Assembly: GCA_947630855.1 (NCBI GenBank)
Contig: CANRJF010000020.1
Location: 1 to 37,098, forward strand
Reading direction: 5' to 3'
Source: an uncultured Lachnospiraceae bacterium
GTDB taxonomy: Bacteria > Bacillota > Clostridia > Lachnospirales > Lachnospiraceae
DNA length: 37,098 nucleotides
Shown: in pieces, positions 9,547 through 18,113 of the stretch
Position numbering within the stretch: position 1 is the stretch's first letter
Layout: the number at the start of each line of letters is the position of its first letter
Made by a program: the position numbers and the translations under genes
Notes under the pieces: model-generated
The model's input: the letters and a program-made list of their open reading frames with translations, nothing else
What the model was told of the DNA's origin: nothing
Databases searched by the model: none

Positions 9547-10515
9547 ATGAGAAAAATCAGCAGATATATTTTTATGGCGGTTTTCGTATTTCTCCTTGCA
9601 GGGTGTGGAGACAGCAGGGATTTGGAGGAAGAAGATGCATATCACATCTATTATTTAAATAAGGACATTACGAAAATCATGGAACAGCCTTATGAGATGA
9701 ATGCCGGGGAAAACGATACAAAAGGGATGATTGACGAACTGATTGCAAAAATGCAGGAGGATTCCGGTGATGTGGAATATAAAAAGGCAATTCCCGGAGA
9801 GGTAAGGATTGAAAGTTATGCTTTGGAGGGCACATTATTGTCCCTGTATTTTTCAGAGGAATACCGCAGCATGGACAGGGTGCAGGAGACATTGTCAAGG
9901 GCGGCTATTGTGCGGACTTTAACCCAGGTGCCCGGGGTGGAGAATATCAGTTTTTATGCAGGGGAAGCCCCGTTATTAGACGGCGGCGGCAATCCTGTTG
10001 GTGTTATGAACAATGACAGCTTTGTGGAAAATCCCGGGGAACAGATAAATTCCATACAGACTGCTAATATTACGCTGTATTTTGCCAACACAAAGGGGGA
10101 TGCCCTGGTACAGGAAACCCAGGAAGTCCATTACAGCAGCAATATATCCATGGAAAAGCTGGTGATGGAACATCTTTTAGAAGGGCCGGAAAGTGAAAAT
10201 GCCCAGTCTGCCATTCCCGAAGGGACAAAGCTTGTCAGCGTGTCCATGCTTGACGGCGTGTGCTATGTGAACTTAGACGAAGCGTTTATGAACCATAATT
10301 ACAGCATAGAGGAGCCCATTGTAATTTATTCGATTGTAAATTCCTTATCGGAAATTTCCAACGTGGGAAAAGTACAGATTTCCGTAAACGGCAATACAAA
10401 GGGTATATACCGGGACAGTTTTGCCTTTGATGAACTTTATGAAAGGAATCTGGATTACGTGGAGGATGTAGAAGATACGGAAACAGGAGAGGAGGAACCG
10501 GACACAGGTGAATAA
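9547..10515 (+). CDS. GerMN-domain lipoprotein
   Basis: A secreted, lipid-anchored protein of 322 residues. The signal peptide ends in FLLAGC. The body contains two copies of the GerMN-like fold: one around residues 50-140 and the second around 170-290, with the phrase ITLYFANTKGDALVQETQEV at its start and VCYVNLDEAFM inside. The tail is very acidic. Family members include spore-germination GerM, and lipoproteins encoded beside two-component systems (as LpqB is with MtrAB), so a role in kinase sensing or envelope assembly is plausible. It begins after GGAGG and overlaps the comEC start by 8 bp. Confidence 0.85.
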   Translation: MRKISRYIFMAVFVFLLAGCGDSRDLEEEDAYHIYYLNKDITKIMEQPYEMNAGENDTKGMIDELIAKMQEDSGDVEYKKAIPGEVRIESYALEGTLLSLYFSEEYRSMDRVQETLSRAAIVRTLTQVPGVENISFYAGEAPLLDGGGNPVGVMNNDSFVENPGEQINSIQTANITLYFANTKGDALVQETQEVHYSSNISMEKLVMEHLLEGPESENAQSAIPEGTKLVSVSMLDGVCYVNLDEAFMNHNYSIEEPIVIYSIVNSLSEISNVGKVQISVNGNTKGIYRDSFAFDELYERNLDYVEDVEDTETGEEEPDTGE

Positions 10516-12802
10516 AAGGAAGCTGGCTTCCTTTTTGACGGCTTTCCTGTTGGGAGCCGGGGCAGCGGCATATGGCAGGTTTGTATTTTCGGCTGTCTTT
10601 TTTGCCTTTATTATCTGGCAGGTAAAAATCTGCCGGGAGGGAGGGCTTGCCGGAAAAAGGATTGGAATTTATATGGCAGTCCTTTTTATTGCTTTTGCAG
10701 CAGGGGCGGCAAGGTCACAGCAAAGGGAAATGGAAAGCAGGCAGGCTCTGTCATTTTTTACCCAGGGGGAAGACATAAAAGTTTGTGGAAAGCTGTATCA
10801 AAAAGAGAAAAAAAATAAGCAGTATTATTATTATCTGAAAAACTGCACACTACATTCTGTAAAAGGGAATTATTTCTGTCCCAAATTCTTAGTTATTCAA
10901 GACGGCGATGTATGTTCTGTCGGAAAAACCATAGTTGTAAAAGGAAAAACAAAAGTTTTTAATACCCCTTATAATGAAGGGGGATATAATGAGAAAGCCT
11001 ATTATCAGAGCCTGAATATAGAAGCGGCCATAGAGGGGGGCATGGTGGAAAAACAGTATGGAAATTCCTTCTGCTTTTTGGAAAAGCTCTACCGCATCCG
11101 CATGAAGTTTGGGGAAAGTTTTGAGAAGTGTATGAAGCATTCCCATGCCGGGGTTATGGCAGCCATGACCTTAGGGGATAAGGGTGGCATGGATAAAGGT
11201 TTAAAGACCCTGTATCAAAAGGCTGGAGTCAGTCATTTTTACAGTATCTCCGGCATACATCTGTCTATTCTCGGCATGGCTTTATTTCATTTCCTGCGAA
11301 AAATGAAATGTTCATACTGGATTTCTGGGGGAGCGGCAGGGGGCATAATCTGCTGTTATGGATGTCTTACCGGATTTGGCATTTCAAACACCAGGGCAAT
11401 CGGCATGTTCCTGATTTTACTGTACGGAAAGTGCCGGGGGAAAAGTTATGACTGCCTTACCGCCCTGTGCCTTCTGGCATCCCTTATGGTGTGGGAAAAT
11501 CCTAAAATATTAAGCCATGCAGGTTTTCTTTTATCTTTCGGTGCGGTAGCGGGCGTGCTTTTGGCTCAGGAAGTAAAAAAGCGCATTGGGAGGGAAGAAA
11601 AAATCTCCGGCATCAAAGATACTCTTCTGGTAAGTTTCTGCATCCAGTTGTGCACAATTCCCATACTCTGTAATTCTTTTTATGAAATATCTCTGTATTC
11701 CGTTTTCGTAAATCTGTTTATCCTGCCCTGCATGGGGTTCCTTCTTGGACTGGGGCTTTTAGGGGGAGCCGCGGGATGTTTTTCTGTTTTGGCAGGGAAG
11801 GTTCTGCTTTTCCCCTGCGGATTGATTCTGTGGATGTTTGAAACGGTCTGTACTTTGTTTTTAAAACTTCCCTGGGCCGTTTTTATTACGGGAAAACTTC
11901 CGGTGTGGCGGGTGTTATTCTGGTATATATGTATTCTGGTTTTTCTTGTTTTAAAAAAAGGAAATTCCTTTGGGGCATATCTTTGCAAAGGCGTACTTTG
12001 TATGGGAACATGTATTTTTCTTCTTCTGCTTCCCATCCACAGGGAAAGCCAGTGGAATATTTTAGATGTGGGGCAGGGGGATGGCATCTGTTTTATGGAA
12101 GAGGACGGCACAACCATGTTTTTAGACGGAGGGAGCACCAGTGTGTCGTCGGTGGGGACTTACCGGATTCTGCCGTTTTTAAAATATCATGGAATCAAAA
12201 GTGTGGATTACTGGTTTGTAAGCCATCTTGACGAAGACCATATAAGCGGCCTTAGGGAAGCGGTGGAGGGCGGTTATAAAATCAGGCATCTTGTGATGGC
12301 ACAGGGGGTGGTGAGGGATGAAGCATGGGAGAATATAGTACATATGGCCCATGAAGCAGAGATTCCTGTATTGTATATGAAACAAAATTCCCGGATTTTG
12401 GGCAGGAATGGGGCATGGAGCGTCACCTGCCTTTACCCCGGGGATGATAACAGGGAGAGTGACAGAAATCATGCATCCCTTGTGCTTCTCTGTGAAAGCG
12501 CAGGGTTTTATGGCCTTTTTACCGGGGATTTGTCAAAAGAGCAGGAGCAGGAACTGGTAAGAACTTATGAACTTCCCGAAATACATTTGCTGAAAGTGTC
12601 CCACCACGGTTCAAAATACGGAACATGTGAAGAACTTTTAAGAGAAACGGCGCCTAAAACGGCAGTGATTTCCTGCGGTAAAAATAACCGGTATGGGCAT
12701 CCGGGAGAGGAGACGCTTAAGCGGCTTAAGGATGCAGGGGCAGCGGTTTATGATACCAGGTTTGACGGGCAGGTGAAGATTATCTGCGGGGAAGTTAAAT
12801 GA
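10508..12802 (+). CDS. comEC: ComEC/Rec2-family DNA-uptake channel
   Basis: Inner-membrane channel for single-stranded DNA entry during competence. The 764 residues show N-terminal membrane helices, a soluble DUF4131/OB-like part (about 60-190), a multi-helix Competence domain (from about 210 to 500, including FYSISGIHLSILGMALF) and a C-terminal metallo-beta-lactamase-like domain. That last domain has the beginning ILDVGQGDG, the metal motif HLDEDH (573-578) and SHHGSKYG near 700. It starts at GTG inside the GerMN gene, so the two are translationally coupled. Full length and intact. Other competence pilus genes are not in this window. Confidence 0.94.
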   Translation: MNKRKLASFLTAFLLGAGAAAYGRFVFSAVFFAFIIWQVKICREGGLAGKRIGIYMAVLFIAFAAGAARSQQREMESRQALSFFTQGEDIKVCGKLYQKEKKNKQYYYYLKNCTLHSVKGNYFCPKFLVIQDGDVCSVGKTIVVKGKTKVFNTPYNEGGYNEKAYYQSLNIEAAIEGGMVEKQYGNSFCFLEKLYRIRMKFGESFEKCMKHSHAGVMAAMTLGDKGGMDKGLKTLYQKAGVSHFYSISGIHLSILGMALFHFLRKMKCSYWISGGAAGGIICCYGCLTGFGISNTRAIGMFLILLYGKCRGKSYDCLTALCLLASLMVWENPKILSHAGFLLSFGAVAGVLLAQEVKKRIGREEKISGIKDTLLVSFCIQLCTIPILCNSFYEISLYSVFVNLFILPCMGFLLGLGLLGGAAGCFSVLAGKVLLFPCGLILWMFETVCTLFLKLPWAVFITGKLPVWRVLFWYICILVFLVLKKGNSFGAYLCKGVLCMGTCIFLLLLPIHRESQWNILDVGQGDGICFMEEDGTTMFLDGGSTSVSSVGTYRILPFLKYHGIKSVDYWFVSHLDEDHISGLREAVEGGYKIRHLVMAQGVVRDEAWENIVHMAHEAEIPVLYMKQNSRILGRNGAWSVTCLYPGDDNRESDRNHASLVLLCESAGFYGLFTGDLSKEQEQELVRTYELPEIHLLKVSHHGSKYGTCEELLRETAPKTAVISCGKNNRYGHPGEETLKRLKDAGAAVYDTRFDGQVKIICGEVK

Positions 12803-12816
12803 AAAATCAAAGTGCT

Positions 12817-12841
12817 GATTAACAGGAATTTCGTGTTAATC
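12817..12841 (+). terminator. Weak hairpin after comEC
   Basis: A perfect 8-bp AT-rich stem (12817-12824 with 12834-12841) with a 9-base loop begins 14 bp after the comEC stop. There is no T-run directly after it, so termination is uncertain. Confidence 0.25.
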
Positions 12842-12868
12842 GGTATCCTATACAAATTTGTTTTCATG

Positions 12869-13024
12869 TATAATTCATAAGTTATGGAACTTGTGCCCAT
12901 GCCGTGTTCTGCATAAATGGCCATGAAAAAGGGCACAAGTACAAGGATGCACACATGCCGCAGGCGGCATGGCGCGTGTACGTTCTGCGCAGCAGGTGCG
13001 CAGAACTGTCATTTAAGTTTTTTT
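12869..13024 (+). ncRNA. Structured intergenic region, candidate small RNA or repeat element
   Basis: This non-coding stretch starts at a TATAAT (12869-12874; no convincing -35). It then holds three inverted repeats: a perfect 10-bp pair with a 32-base loop (12889-12898 with 12931-12940), an 8-bp GC-rich pair (12954-12961 with 12964-12971), and a perfect 10-bp stem with a 5-base loop (12982-12991 with 12997-13006). A T7 run follows at 13018-13024. The layout fits a terminated structured RNA of about 145 nt. It could equally be a palindromic repeat family or a recombination site of the adjacent recombinase. I do not recognise a known RNA family. Confidence 0.35.
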
Positions 13025-13083
13025 CATAATCAGCAAACAAAAGAGAAGCACTGCAGCAGGAACTGCGGAAAGGGTAAGTCAAT

Positions 13084-13917
13084 ATGAAAGCAAATGAATT
13101 GAGAGAATGTATGGCAGAGTTTGAATTGCATATAAGGAAAAAAGAGGTGACAGAAAGAACGATAAAACAGTACAGACGGGATATAGAGCGTTTTATCAAT
13201 TATACAGGGGAGAATGCGGAGTTAGAAAAAGAAATTGTATGCAGCTACAAGGAAAAACTGTTAAAAAAATATAAGCCGGTAACGGTTGTGGCGTATCTTA
13301 TTACGGTAAACCGTATTTTAAAATGGGCAGGCTTAGGGGAGTGCTGTGTGGGACTGCCCCATATTCAAAAGAGATACAGCTTAGAACGGCCCATGGCAGA
13401 AAAAGATTACAGAAAGCTGCTTGACTATGCCAAGGCAAATAAAAAATGGAAATATTATTGCATCATGCGCACCCTTGCAGTAACAGGGATTCGGGTGGGG
13501 GAGCTGCATTTTATCACATATGAATCCCTAAAAGCCAAGAAGGCATGTGTCACCAGTAAAAATAAAATACGGGAAATTTATCTCACAGACGAACTCATTG
13601 ACATACTGGAGCGATATGCCGCGCATTGCGGAATTGAATCAGGCCCCCTGTTTGTAGGAAGAACGCCTGGGAAACCCATAGATACGTCGGCTGTATGGAA
13701 AGGGCTAAAGCGTATGGCAAAAAAAAGCAGTGTTGCCCAGGAACTTGTATTTCCCCATAATTTCAGGCATCTCTTTGCAAGGACTTATATGAAGATAATC
13801 GGCAATATTACGGAACTTGCGGACATGCTGGGCCATTCCAGTCTTGAGACAACGCGCATTTATACAAAGGGAACTATGGAAGAAAAAAGGAGTTCCCTTT
13901 CTCTTTTAGGGTTATAA
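13084..13917 (+). CDS. Tyrosine recombinase (phage-integrase family)
   Basis: A site-specific recombinase of 277 residues, close to the XerC/XerD size class. An N-terminal SAM-like core-binding domain covers about 10-95. The catalytic domain has Arg137 (TGIRVGEL), a lysine at about 159-161, the HxxR pair His225/Arg228 (HNFRHLFA), His251 (LGHSS) and the tyrosine nucleophile Tyr260 (RIYTK). The set is complete, so the enzyme should be active. It stands alone after comEC, with the structured region 12869-13024 just upstream as a possible site. No excisionase or phage genes are near. It could resolve chromosome dimers, invert a local segment, or be a relic of an integrated element. Confidence 0.9.
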   Translation: MKANELRECMAEFELHIRKKEVTERTIKQYRRDIERFINYTGENAELEKEIVCSYKEKLLKKYKPVTVVAYLITVNRILKWAGLGECCVGLPHIQKRYSLERPMAEKDYRKLLDYAKANKKWKYYCIMRTLAVTGIRVGELHFITYESLKAKKACVTSKNKIREIYLTDELIDILERYAAHCGIESGPLFVGRTPGKPIDTSAVWKGLKRMAKKSSVAQELVFPHNFRHLFARTYMKIIGNITELADMLGHSSLETTRIYTKGTMEEKRSSLSLLGL

Positions 13918-14093
13918 TGTCCGGTTAATACAATATTATTTTTCCATTGTCAACCACAATTTTATAAAAAATTGAAAAAAATGAAATTTTATCAGCCATA
14001 TATTTAAAGTTTTGCGGATTAGAAACCCAGGGGAGTATGCAGTGCTGTTATTTCCATAACCAATGATGCCAATTTAATATTGTATTATATGTA

Positions 14094-14133
14094 TATCCGA
14101 AAGAGATAACCGCGGTCAAAAATGTTTCGGGTA
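14094..14133 (+). promoter_or_regulatory. Stem-loop in the leader of the 206-residue protein gene
   Basis: A 9-bp stem with one wobble pair (14094-14102 with 14125-14133) and a 22-base loop lies just upstream of the AGGAGG site of the next gene. The remaining 13918-14093 is AT-rich and gene-free, with several imperfect promoter-like hexamers and no recognisable element. The hairpin may be a 5' leader structure. Confidence 0.25.
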
Positions 14134-14158
14134 TTAAAATTTTAGGAGGAAAGAAACA

Positions 14159-14779
14159 ATGCACTACAAACTTAACATTGATTTTGCTGATGAAGTCCTT
14201 GATACCATTGAGAAGGCGCGTCAGAAAGTTGTGCTTGTAAAGCACACAGCAGGAAACGGCGATTCCGCAGTTGCATGGGTATGTTTTAAGCCATGGGAAA
14301 ACAATACGGTAGAATGGAAAGAAGAGTTTGCAATTTACGCGTCCAATTCCCAGGTACAAAATGGCGCTACCATCACCAAACTTTCTGACAGGCAGGCAGT
14401 ATGCGGCATGACTTATCCCTTTGAGGCAGGTTATTTCAGAACCCCCACAAAGTCAGAAAGCTATGCGTCCAACAGTTATACCATTAAGAACAACTACAAA
14501 GATTTGGATGGTATTACGGTAGGATTAGCCCAGGATGTTGTGGTAAATGGCGAGGCATTTGAGAGCAATCCGATTAATGCTGTATTCCTTCCCTGCGGCC
14601 AGTCTGCAAACATGACGCCTATTGAGCGCGTGGATATATATCTGAAAAATGATATTCAGGACAGCACAGTAATTACCCATATTTCCAGCGTTCCTTTAAG
14701 TATTGTTTACAAAGAGGGCGAAAGCGTAAAAACAGTGGGTTATAACAGCCAGACAGGTGAGTTCTATATTAAAAAATAG
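14159..14779 (+). CDS. Unrecognised 206-residue soluble protein
   Basis: I do not recognise this family. The 206-residue product has no signal peptide or membrane segment and looks beta-rich, with many Val/Thr/Ser/Asn and aromatic residues. Conserved-looking features are KVVLVKH near 23-29, VAWVCFKPWENNTVEW (38-53), and the word YASNS, which occurs at 60-64 and again at 102-106. It has three cysteines (42, 82, 146). An excellent AGGAGG site precedes the ATG, implying strong translation. An intrinsic terminator (14813-14843) separates it from the adenosine-deaminase-like gene. It would therefore be made in excess, with some read-through. Function unknown; a beta-sandwich binding or structural protein is only a guess. 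Confidence 0.8.
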   Translation: MHYKLNIDFADEVLDTIEKARQKVVLVKHTAGNGDSAVAWVCFKPWENNTVEWKEEFAIYASNSQVQNGATITKLSDRQAVCGMTYPFEAGYFRTPTKSESYASNSYTIKNNYKDLDGITVGLAQDVVVNGEAFESNPINAVFLPCGQSANMTPIERVDIYLKNDIQDSTVITHISSVPLSIVYKEGESVKTVGYNSQTGEFYIKK

Positions 14780-14812
14780 AAAACAAGGGAGACAGAGTCT
14801 GACAAAAGGCAG

Positions 14813-14843
14813 GGCAGTCGGCAGAAATGCCGGCTGCCTTTTT
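14813..14843 (+). terminator. Intrinsic terminator between the 206-residue gene and the deaminase-like gene
   Basis: An 11-bp GC-rich stem with one G-U pair (14813-14823 with 14828-14838) closes on a GAAA tetraloop and is followed by T5 (14839-14843). It lies directly before the ribosome site of the next gene (AAAGGAG). Some read-through seems needed, since there is no room for a promoter between them. Confidence 0.8.
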
Positions 14844-14860
14844 GAAAGGAGATAAATTTC

Positions 14861-16627
14861 ATGAAAATAAACCAACTATACAAAAATGCCAGCCAGGAAG
14901 AAGCCGTTATTCAGGCAAACGAATTGACCAATGCTGACAGAAAATATGACGGATATCAGGCATGGCAGGGGCTTTCGGATTACGCATTAGACAACCCGGA
15001 GGGCCATGCCATGGAGAATAAGGTAATAAACTGTATGCAGGAAATAAGGGATACCTATCGGGATTACAGTGAAAATTTAGAATGGGATTATCCGGCATCA
15101 AGGCCGTTTTGTGAAGTGAAGGAATTTATAAGCCAGAGCGTATTATTTAAAATTTTTCAGGAAATGCCAAAATGCAGCCTGCTGCATATCCATGATGCGG
15201 CGGGGATATCTACGGAAGGTTTTATTGAGCTTTTGGATTTATGGGAGTCATCAGAAAATACGCAGGAAATTTATATTGTATCCAAACAGGGGGGAAAGAA
15301 GAAACCGGGTACCCTTTTGTATCATCCGAACGGGGAACTTGCGCCTTTCTGTGAAAGCTTAAAAGACTTTTTTAACAGGCAGGATTCCAGGGATGCGCTT
15401 AAGAACCTTATATCTTTTTCCTCTGTGGAGCGCATGGAGGGCATTCCCTACATATGGGATGAATTTAACAATATTTTTGTGCGTACAGGCGACCTTTTTT
15501 CCAATCGGAATTTTTATTACTATTATCACATGGGAATGTTTTATGAGATGATAGAGGACAGGATAGAATATGGGGAAATAAGATGCAGCTTTACGGATTT
15601 TGAGGATGCGCATATTGAATTTGCCCCCTGGAACGTCATAGACAAAGATATCCCGTTTTTGGACGTGTTAAATAATGCTGCGGCTGCTGCATTGGAAAGA
15701 TGGAATGAAAGACACAGTGATGACCAAAGAAAGTTTGCCTTTAAAGTCATCCTGTGCGCAAGAAGGGATTTGGATATCCTGGATAACAACATAGAGGAGG
15801 GGCATGAAAACCAGGGGGATAAAATGCTCTTAAAAATTGATTGCGCCATTGTCATAAAACACAATCAAAAATATGCGGACATGATTGCAGGGTTTGACCT
15901 TGTCAGCGAAGAGGACAGGGGAAAAAAGACGTATACCCTTTTTTCAAGAGGAATTTACCAAAATGCATTAGAAGGGTACAGTCAGTCTAAAAACATAGTG
16001 AAGGGGGCTAATATGCTGCTAGAGCATTCTGAGTTTGCGGATTTAAGAATTAAGATGATAGATTTGTATCTGCATGACGGAGAGAGCCTGTGGGCGGATA
16101 ATGACAATATGTTAGATGCGGTTGTCATGGCTCGCCACCGTATCGGCCATGGGTTTGTCTTAAGCAAATTCCCCGCATTAATTCGGGAAATGGTTTCCGA
16201 AGATAAAAATAACCGCTTAAATGCCTGTGAGCCGTTTTTGGAGATATGCCCAATCAGCAACCAGATGCTGCGGTATTATGGGGATTTGCGTGCACACAGC
16301 GCATATGAGCTGATTAAAAGCGGCATCCAGTGTGTGCTGGGCAATGATGATCCTATGATTCTGGGTAATCCGGGTTTAAGCTATGACTTTTGGGAAGCAT
16401 ATGTGGGCATGGGGCTTACCATGAAAGAGATTAAGTGTCTTGTATTTAACGCTTTCGTGTGTGAGTATCTGGCAATGAATAATTACCCCACAGAAAAAAT
16501 AGAAAATGAAGGCGAGGAATATGTCATAGATGTAGGGAGCCTTATAACCGAATTTAATAGAAATTACTGGGGGCCGTTTTTGCAGCGGGCATATGGAGTA
16601 CTGTGTGAAAACGGGCTGGTGGTATAA
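14861..16627 (+). CDS. Adenosine-deaminase-superfamily metal-dependent hydrolase
   Basis: A 588-residue member of the adenosine/AMP deaminase branch of amidohydrolases, much longer than the roughly 340-residue housekeeping enzyme. All metal and catalytic landmarks can be seen: HxH at His109/His111 (LLHIHDAA), the GFDLVSEE strand (344-351), HxGE at His405-Glu408 (LHDGES), RIGHG with His430, LEICPISN (460-467) and the Asp pair 496-497 (GNDDP). Size and the LHIHDAA/RIGHG layout recall the ADGF/ADA2-like class, but there is no signal peptide, so it is cytoplasmic. It follows the 206-residue gene across a terminator. The substrate could be adenosine, another nucleoside or a modified base. Deaminases of this fold also occur in phage defence (RADAR), but its ATPase partner is absent. 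Confidence 0.85.
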   Translation: MKINQLYKNASQEEAVIQANELTNADRKYDGYQAWQGLSDYALDNPEGHAMENKVINCMQEIRDTYRDYSENLEWDYPASRPFCEVKEFISQSVLFKIFQEMPKCSLLHIHDAAGISTEGFIELLDLWESSENTQEIYIVSKQGGKKKPGTLLYHPNGELAPFCESLKDFFNRQDSRDALKNLISFSSVERMEGIPYIWDEFNNIFVRTGDLFSNRNFYYYYHMGMFYEMIEDRIEYGEIRCSFTDFEDAHIEFAPWNVIDKDIPFLDVLNNAAAAALERWNERHSDDQRKFAFKVILCARRDLDILDNNIEEGHENQGDKMLLKIDCAIVIKHNQKYADMIAGFDLVSEEDRGKKTYTLFSRGIYQNALEGYSQSKNIVKGANMLLEHSEFADLRIKMIDLYLHDGESLWADNDNMLDAVVMARHRIGHGFVLSKFPALIREMVSEDKNNRLNACEPFLEICPISNQMLRYYGDLRAHSAYELIKSGIQCVLGNDDPMILGNPGLSYDFWEAYVGMGLTMKEIKCLVFNAFVCEYLAMNNYPTEKIENEGEEYVIDVGSLITEFNRNYWGPFLQRAYGVLCENGLVV

Positions 16628-16644
16628 CATCTTTAAAATTTTTG

Positions 16645-16673
16645 TTGACAAATTCTCTATGCCATTGTAGAAT
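16645..16673 (+). promoter_or_regulatory. Consensus sigma-A promoter before the ATP-grasp cluster
   Basis: A perfect -35 (TTGACA, 16645-16650), 17-bp spacer and near-perfect -10 (TAGAAT, 16668-16673) lie 17 bp after the deaminase-like gene. Transcription should start near 16680, only about 30 bases before a strong terminator. Confidence 0.75.
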
Positions 16674-16711
16674 AATTTTGTAAAAACAAAACAATACTAA
16701 ACGTAAAGAGC

Positions 16712-16745
16712 AAAGATGTTCTGTGAAAACAGAACATCTTTTTTT
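16712..16745 (+). terminator. Strong intrinsic terminator or attenuator
   Basis: A perfect 13-bp stem (16712-16724 with 16729-16741) with a GAAA tetraloop runs into T7 (16739-16745). It can end the deaminase transcript. It also lies downstream of the promoter at 16645-16673 and upstream of the ATP-grasp gene, with only 48 bp left before that start codon. So it either attenuates the cluster or ends a small RNA of about 65 nt. Confidence 0.85.
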
Positions 16746-16793
16746 GTCTTTCGCTTAATAAAACTGCCGGAACGAAGGATGGGAGGAATGCAT

Positions 16794-18113
16794 ATGTATG
16801 ATTTGGACTTATTGGAACATACGGACACGGTAAATGAACTGCTGGCGCGGTACGGCGTAAAATTCGGCATTTATAAAAATAACGAATTTAAAGAGCAGCT
16901 TTTCCCCTTTGATGCCATACCAAGAAAAATAGAAAAAAAGGAATTTGACTATCTGGAAAAGGGACTAAAACAGAGAGTCGCGGCGTTAAACTTATTTTTA
17001 AAAGATATTTACAGCAAAAAAGAAATTGTAAAAGACGGCATTGTGCCAAAGGATTTTATTTTTGCATCCAGCGGCTATATGGCAGAATGTGAAGGAGTTA
17101 CCCCCATTAAAGGCATCTACTCCCATATTTCCGGTATTGACTTAGTACAGGGCAGGGATAAGCAGTGGTATGTTTTGGAGGATAACTTAAGGGTGCCCTC
17201 CGGCGCCTCTTATCCCATGATTGCCAGGGAACTTTGCAGGCGCAGCAGCCCAGCAACATTTGAGACAAACAAGTTGGAGGACAACAGGAATTATCCAAAA
17301 CTTTTAAGGCAGGCTATGGATTATGTCAACGTGGGAGGACATACGGTTATCCTTACGCCGGGAAGATACAATGCGGCATATTTTGAACATTCCTATCTGT
17401 CTGAAAAAACAGGGGCACATCTGGTAACAGGGGCAGAACTTAAGGTGGAAGATGACAAACTGTATTATGTATCCTATGACGGGAAATTAGAGCGGGTAGG
17501 CGCATTGTACCGCAGGATTTCCGATGAGTATTTAGACCCAATGAATTTTAACCCCCAGTCCGTCATTGGAATCCCCCACATTTTTGATGTATTCAGGAAA
17601 GGCAATGTGGCGCTTATTAATGCCCCGGGCAACGGCATTGGAGATGATAAGGGAATTTACTATTTTGTGCCGAAAATGATACGTTATTACTTAAATGAGG
17701 AGCCGGTTTTGAATAACGCCCCCACTTACCTGCCTTTCTATGAGGAGGATATGAAATATGTGTTAGAACATTTTGACAATCTGGTGTTAAAAGATGTGGC
17801 GGAGGCAGGAGGCTACGGCGTAGTGTTCGGCAACAGCATGACAAAAGAGGAAAAAGAAAAATTTATTACGCTGTTAAAGAAGGAGCCCAGACGTTTTATC
17901 GCCCAGGAAGTTATTGATTTTATGGACATCGATATTTTGGAGGGCAATGAGACACTGCCCAGAAAGGCAGATCTTCGGGCATTTGTGCTGATGGCAGAGG
18001 AACCTGTGGTGTGGAAAAGCGGACTTACCAGATTTTCCAGAAACCCGGATTCTTTTATCGTCAATTCATCACAGGGAGGAGGATTTAAAGACACATGGGT
18101 GTTATCTCAGTAG
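16794..18113 (+). CDS. Circularly permuted ATP-grasp amide ligase (DUF404/DUF407 type)
   Basis: A predicted ATP-dependent carboxylate-amine ligase of 439 residues. The family's signature WYVLEDNLRVPSGASYPM (125-142) is present, with later blocks ALYRRISDEYLDP and LKDVAEAGGYGVVFG, and RFIAQEVIDF near the end. A frame opens further upstream inside the terminator hairpin. I start at the ATG at 16794 because GGAGG lies 7 bases before it; the ATG at 16788 is too close. Genes of this family are commonly found with alpha-E and transglutaminase-like genes, as here, and are predicted to make an amide-linked small molecule or peptide tag. The real product is unknown. Overlaps the next gene by 19 bp. 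Confidence 0.88.
   Translation: MYDLDLLEHTDTVNELLARYGVKFGIYKNNEFKEQLFPFDAIPRKIEKKEFDYLEKGLKQRVAALNLFLKDIYSKKEIVKDGIVPKDFIFASSGYMAECEGVTPIKGIYSHISGIDLVQGRDKQWYVLEDNLRVPSGASYPMIARELCRRSSPATFETNKLEDNRNYPKLLRQAMDYVNVGGHTVILTPGRYNAAYFEHSYLSEKTGAHLVTGAELKVEDDKLYYVSYDGKLERVGALYRRISDEYLDPMNFNPQSVIGIPHIFDVFRKGNVALINAPGNGIGDDKGIYYFVPKMIRYYLNEEPVLNNAPTYLPFYEEDMKYVLEHFDNLVLKDVAEAGGYGVVFGNSMTKEEKEKFITLLKKEPRRFIAQEVIDFMDIDILEGNETLPRKADLRAFVLMAEEPVVWKSGLTRFSRNPDSFIVNSSQGGGFKDTWVLSQ

Noticed and set aside
11680..12138. Open frame of about 150 codons antisense to comEC
   Set aside because: Basic, proline-rich shadow of a real coding region with no ribosome site; comEC is intact on the other strand.
12869..13024. 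CRISPR array
   Set aside because: The repeats here are single inverted pairs of different sequence, not regularly spaced direct repeats; none were seen elsewhere.
14861..16627. RADAR-type defence operon
   Set aside because: The large deaminase fits only in fold; the RdrA ATPase partner is absent and the upstream protein has no ATPase motif.
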